DNA of 15,545 nucleotides from Clostridia bacterium (GTDB taxonomy: Bacteria; Bacillota_E; RBS10-35; JAJYVN01). Where the stretch lies: contig DAHWHV010000278.1 of NCBI GenBank assembly GCA_027335545.1, positions 1-15,545 of the forward strand, in the 5' to 3' direction. Shown piece after piece: positions 14,407 through 15,545 of the stretch. How positions within the stretch are numbered: position 1 is the first letter of the stretch; every line of letters begins with the position of its first letter. Below the pieces are notes generated by a model that searched no databases, was not told the origin of the DNA, and worked only from the letters and a program-made list of their open reading frames with translations. A program made the position numbers and the translations under genes.

Positions 14407-15545
14407 GTGGCCTCGGACGCACCGGAGCGGCGGGCGCGTCCGTCCCGTCGGCCCCGGCCGGCGGCACGCCCGAGCGTCCCCCTGCCCCGGCGGCTGCCCC
14501 TGCACGTGGCCACGGACGGCGGCCAGCCCATCGAGCTCCCGCCGGAAGGGCGCTCCTGGGACGACGCCCTCCAGGGCTTCCTGCGCCAGAACGGCGCCGC
14601 CCTCGCGGCCCTCGACGTGCGCGCCGCAGCCGAGGCCGGGCCTCGCGACATGCGCGTGCGCCTCTATCCGGGGGCCCGGATCGGGGCGATCCCCCTACGC
14701 TCCGGGCGCAGCGCACACGTGCGCGCCGGCCTGGTGGTCCGCCCCCGCTTCAGCTGGGCGGGCATCGGCCACGTGCTGGAGCAGACCGGCTGGAGCGCCG
14801 TTCCCGAGATGCTCCCCCTGCCGCTGGTCCCCGGCAGCGGCCGGGAGGTGCCGCCCTGGGTGATCGCCGGTCCGGTGCTGCACCGCCTCCGGGCGCTGCT
14901 GGCGGCCCTGCGCCGCGGTTACCGCATGGCCGAAGAGGTCCGACCCGGCGTGCGCGGCCGGGTGGACTGGACCAGCTACGCCGCCCACCACTGGCCGCGT
15001 GGCCGGTGGGGCCACTTCCCCTGCCGCTTCCCCGAACTGGGGCCGGATCCCCGCGTGCGGGCCGAGGTCCGCTGGGCGCTGCAGCGGGTCCGGGCCGCCC
15101 TGCTCACGGCAGCGGGTCAGGACCGCCTCGCCCTGCGCCTGGCCGAAGAGGCCGTCGCCCTGCTGGCGACGCTGGCCGATGTCCCCTCCCAACGGCCGCG
15201 GGCGACGGCCATCCACCCGGCCCTCGGGGAGGCGGCCGTGACAGCGGGCCTGCAGGCGCTGAGCTGGGTCGCGGACGAACGTGGCCTGGGTGGGCCGGCG
15301 GAACTCCACGGACTGGCCTGGTCCTCGGGGTTGGCCGAGTTGTGGGAGGGCTTCGTGGTCGCCACGGCGCGGCGCTGGGCCGAATCCATCGGCGGCTCGG
15401 TGTCGACGGCCCGGGAGCGCGCCTCCTGGGTGCCGATCCGCTGGGGGACACGCTCGGCGCCGTCTCTCGGGCACCTGGCACCGGATGTGGTGATCCGCGC
15501 GCGCGGGCGACGTGCGCTGGTGATCGTGGACGCCAAGTACAAGGC
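14407..15545 (+). CDS. mcrC: McrC-like PD-(D/E)XK nuclease subunit, 3' end beyond window
   Basis: The frame from GTG 14407 (GGGAGGT at 14393-14399, 7-nt spacing) is open to the window end, giving 379 residues with no stop. It has McrC features: VRGRVDW (182-188), a LWEGFV segment (312-317) and a PD-(D/E)XK core visible as Pro359-Asp360 followed by VVIRARGRRALVIVDAKYK (361-379), with Asp375 and Lys377. It supplies the DNA-cleaving activity of the McrBC complex, driven by the upstream motor. The first ~30 residues are unusually Arg/Pro-rich and may be a disordered basic tail that touches DNA. An internal start is not excluded. The remaining C-terminal portion lies beyond 15545. Confidence 0.88.
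   Translation, partial: MASDAPERRARPSRRPRPAARPSVPLPRRLPLHVATDGGQPIELPPEGRSWDDALQGFLRQNGAALAALDVRAAAEAGPRDMRVRLYPGARIGAIPLRSGRSAHVRAGLVVRPRFSWAGIGHVLEQTGWSAVPEMLPLPLVPGSGREVPPWVIAGPVLHRLRALLAALRRGYRMAEEVRPGVRGRVDWTSYAAHHWPRGRWGHFPCRFPELGPDPRVRAEVRWALQRVRAALLTAAGQDRLALRLAEEAVALLATLADVPSQRPRATAIHPALGEAAVTAGLQALSWVADERGLGGPAELHGLAWSSGLAELWEGFVVATARRWAESIGGSVSTARERASWVPIRWGTRSAPSLGHLAPDVVIRARGRRALVIVDAKYK

Noticed and set aside
1..15545. Search by eye for CRISPR arrays, tRNA/rRNA genes, transposases, integrases and attachment sites
   Set aside because: Nothing with the expected repeats, cloverleaf elements or family motifs was seen on either strand.

Overview
This window is a very GC-rich bacterial chromosome segment, roughly three-quarters G+C by eye. 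Genes mostly start with strong GGAGG-type ribosome binding sites, often at GTG or TTG. I see no IS element, tRNA, rRNA, CRISPR array or phage module. The gene mix (DinB, M55 D-aminopeptidase, FGGY kinase, sugar-binding lipoprotein, McrBC) and the lipobox fit a high-GC Bacillota or Chloroflexota-like bacterium. That placement is an inference and is weak.

Left part (1-4534). A Ldh_2-type malate/lactate dehydrogenase lies on the minus strand (172-1284). Behind it is about 900 bp with only a short orphan coding-like remnant on the minus strand (1842-2102). Three plus-strand genes follow: a DinB-family metal-binding protein (2227-2775), an ankyrin-repeat protein (3010-3759) and a compact secretion-type (T2SE/VirB11-like) ATPase (3861-4442). 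A 10-bp hairpin at 4503-4534 separates them from the next, convergent gene.

Middle part (4549-7756). A Gfo/Idh/MocA oxidoreductase (minus, 4549-5580) and a Cof-type HAD phosphatase (plus, 5984-6772) diverge from a 400-bp structured region that holds the best promoter/operator candidate in the window. The HAD gene is followed by a DppA-type D-aminopeptidase (6938-7756). The gap between these two can fold into two mutually exclusive hairpins.

Right-centre part (7779-12350), all minus strand. In transcription order there is a DAO-type FAD oxidoreductase (11334-12350), a sugar ABC-type solute-binding lipoprotein (9421-10926) and a xylulokinase-like FGGY kinase (7779-9215). A 16-bp perfect palindrome lies between the first two. 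The kinase can only be given its phosphate-binding N-terminus if it starts at an ACG codon. The binding protein has no permease or ATPase gene nearby in the window.

Right edge (12864-15545). An McrBC-type modification-dependent restriction locus lies on the plus strand: an AAA+ GTPase-like McrB (TTG start) with a 240-residue N-terminal region I do not recognise, followed 46 nt later by McrC. McrC runs off the window end at its PD-(D/E)XK active site.

Functionally the window reads as scattered catabolic genes (amino/hydroxy-acid oxidation, sugar phosphorylation, D-peptide hydrolysis) beside a defence locus. The least explained items are the ankyrin/ATPase pair, the McrB N-terminal domain, the orphan coding remnant and several structured intergenic regions.
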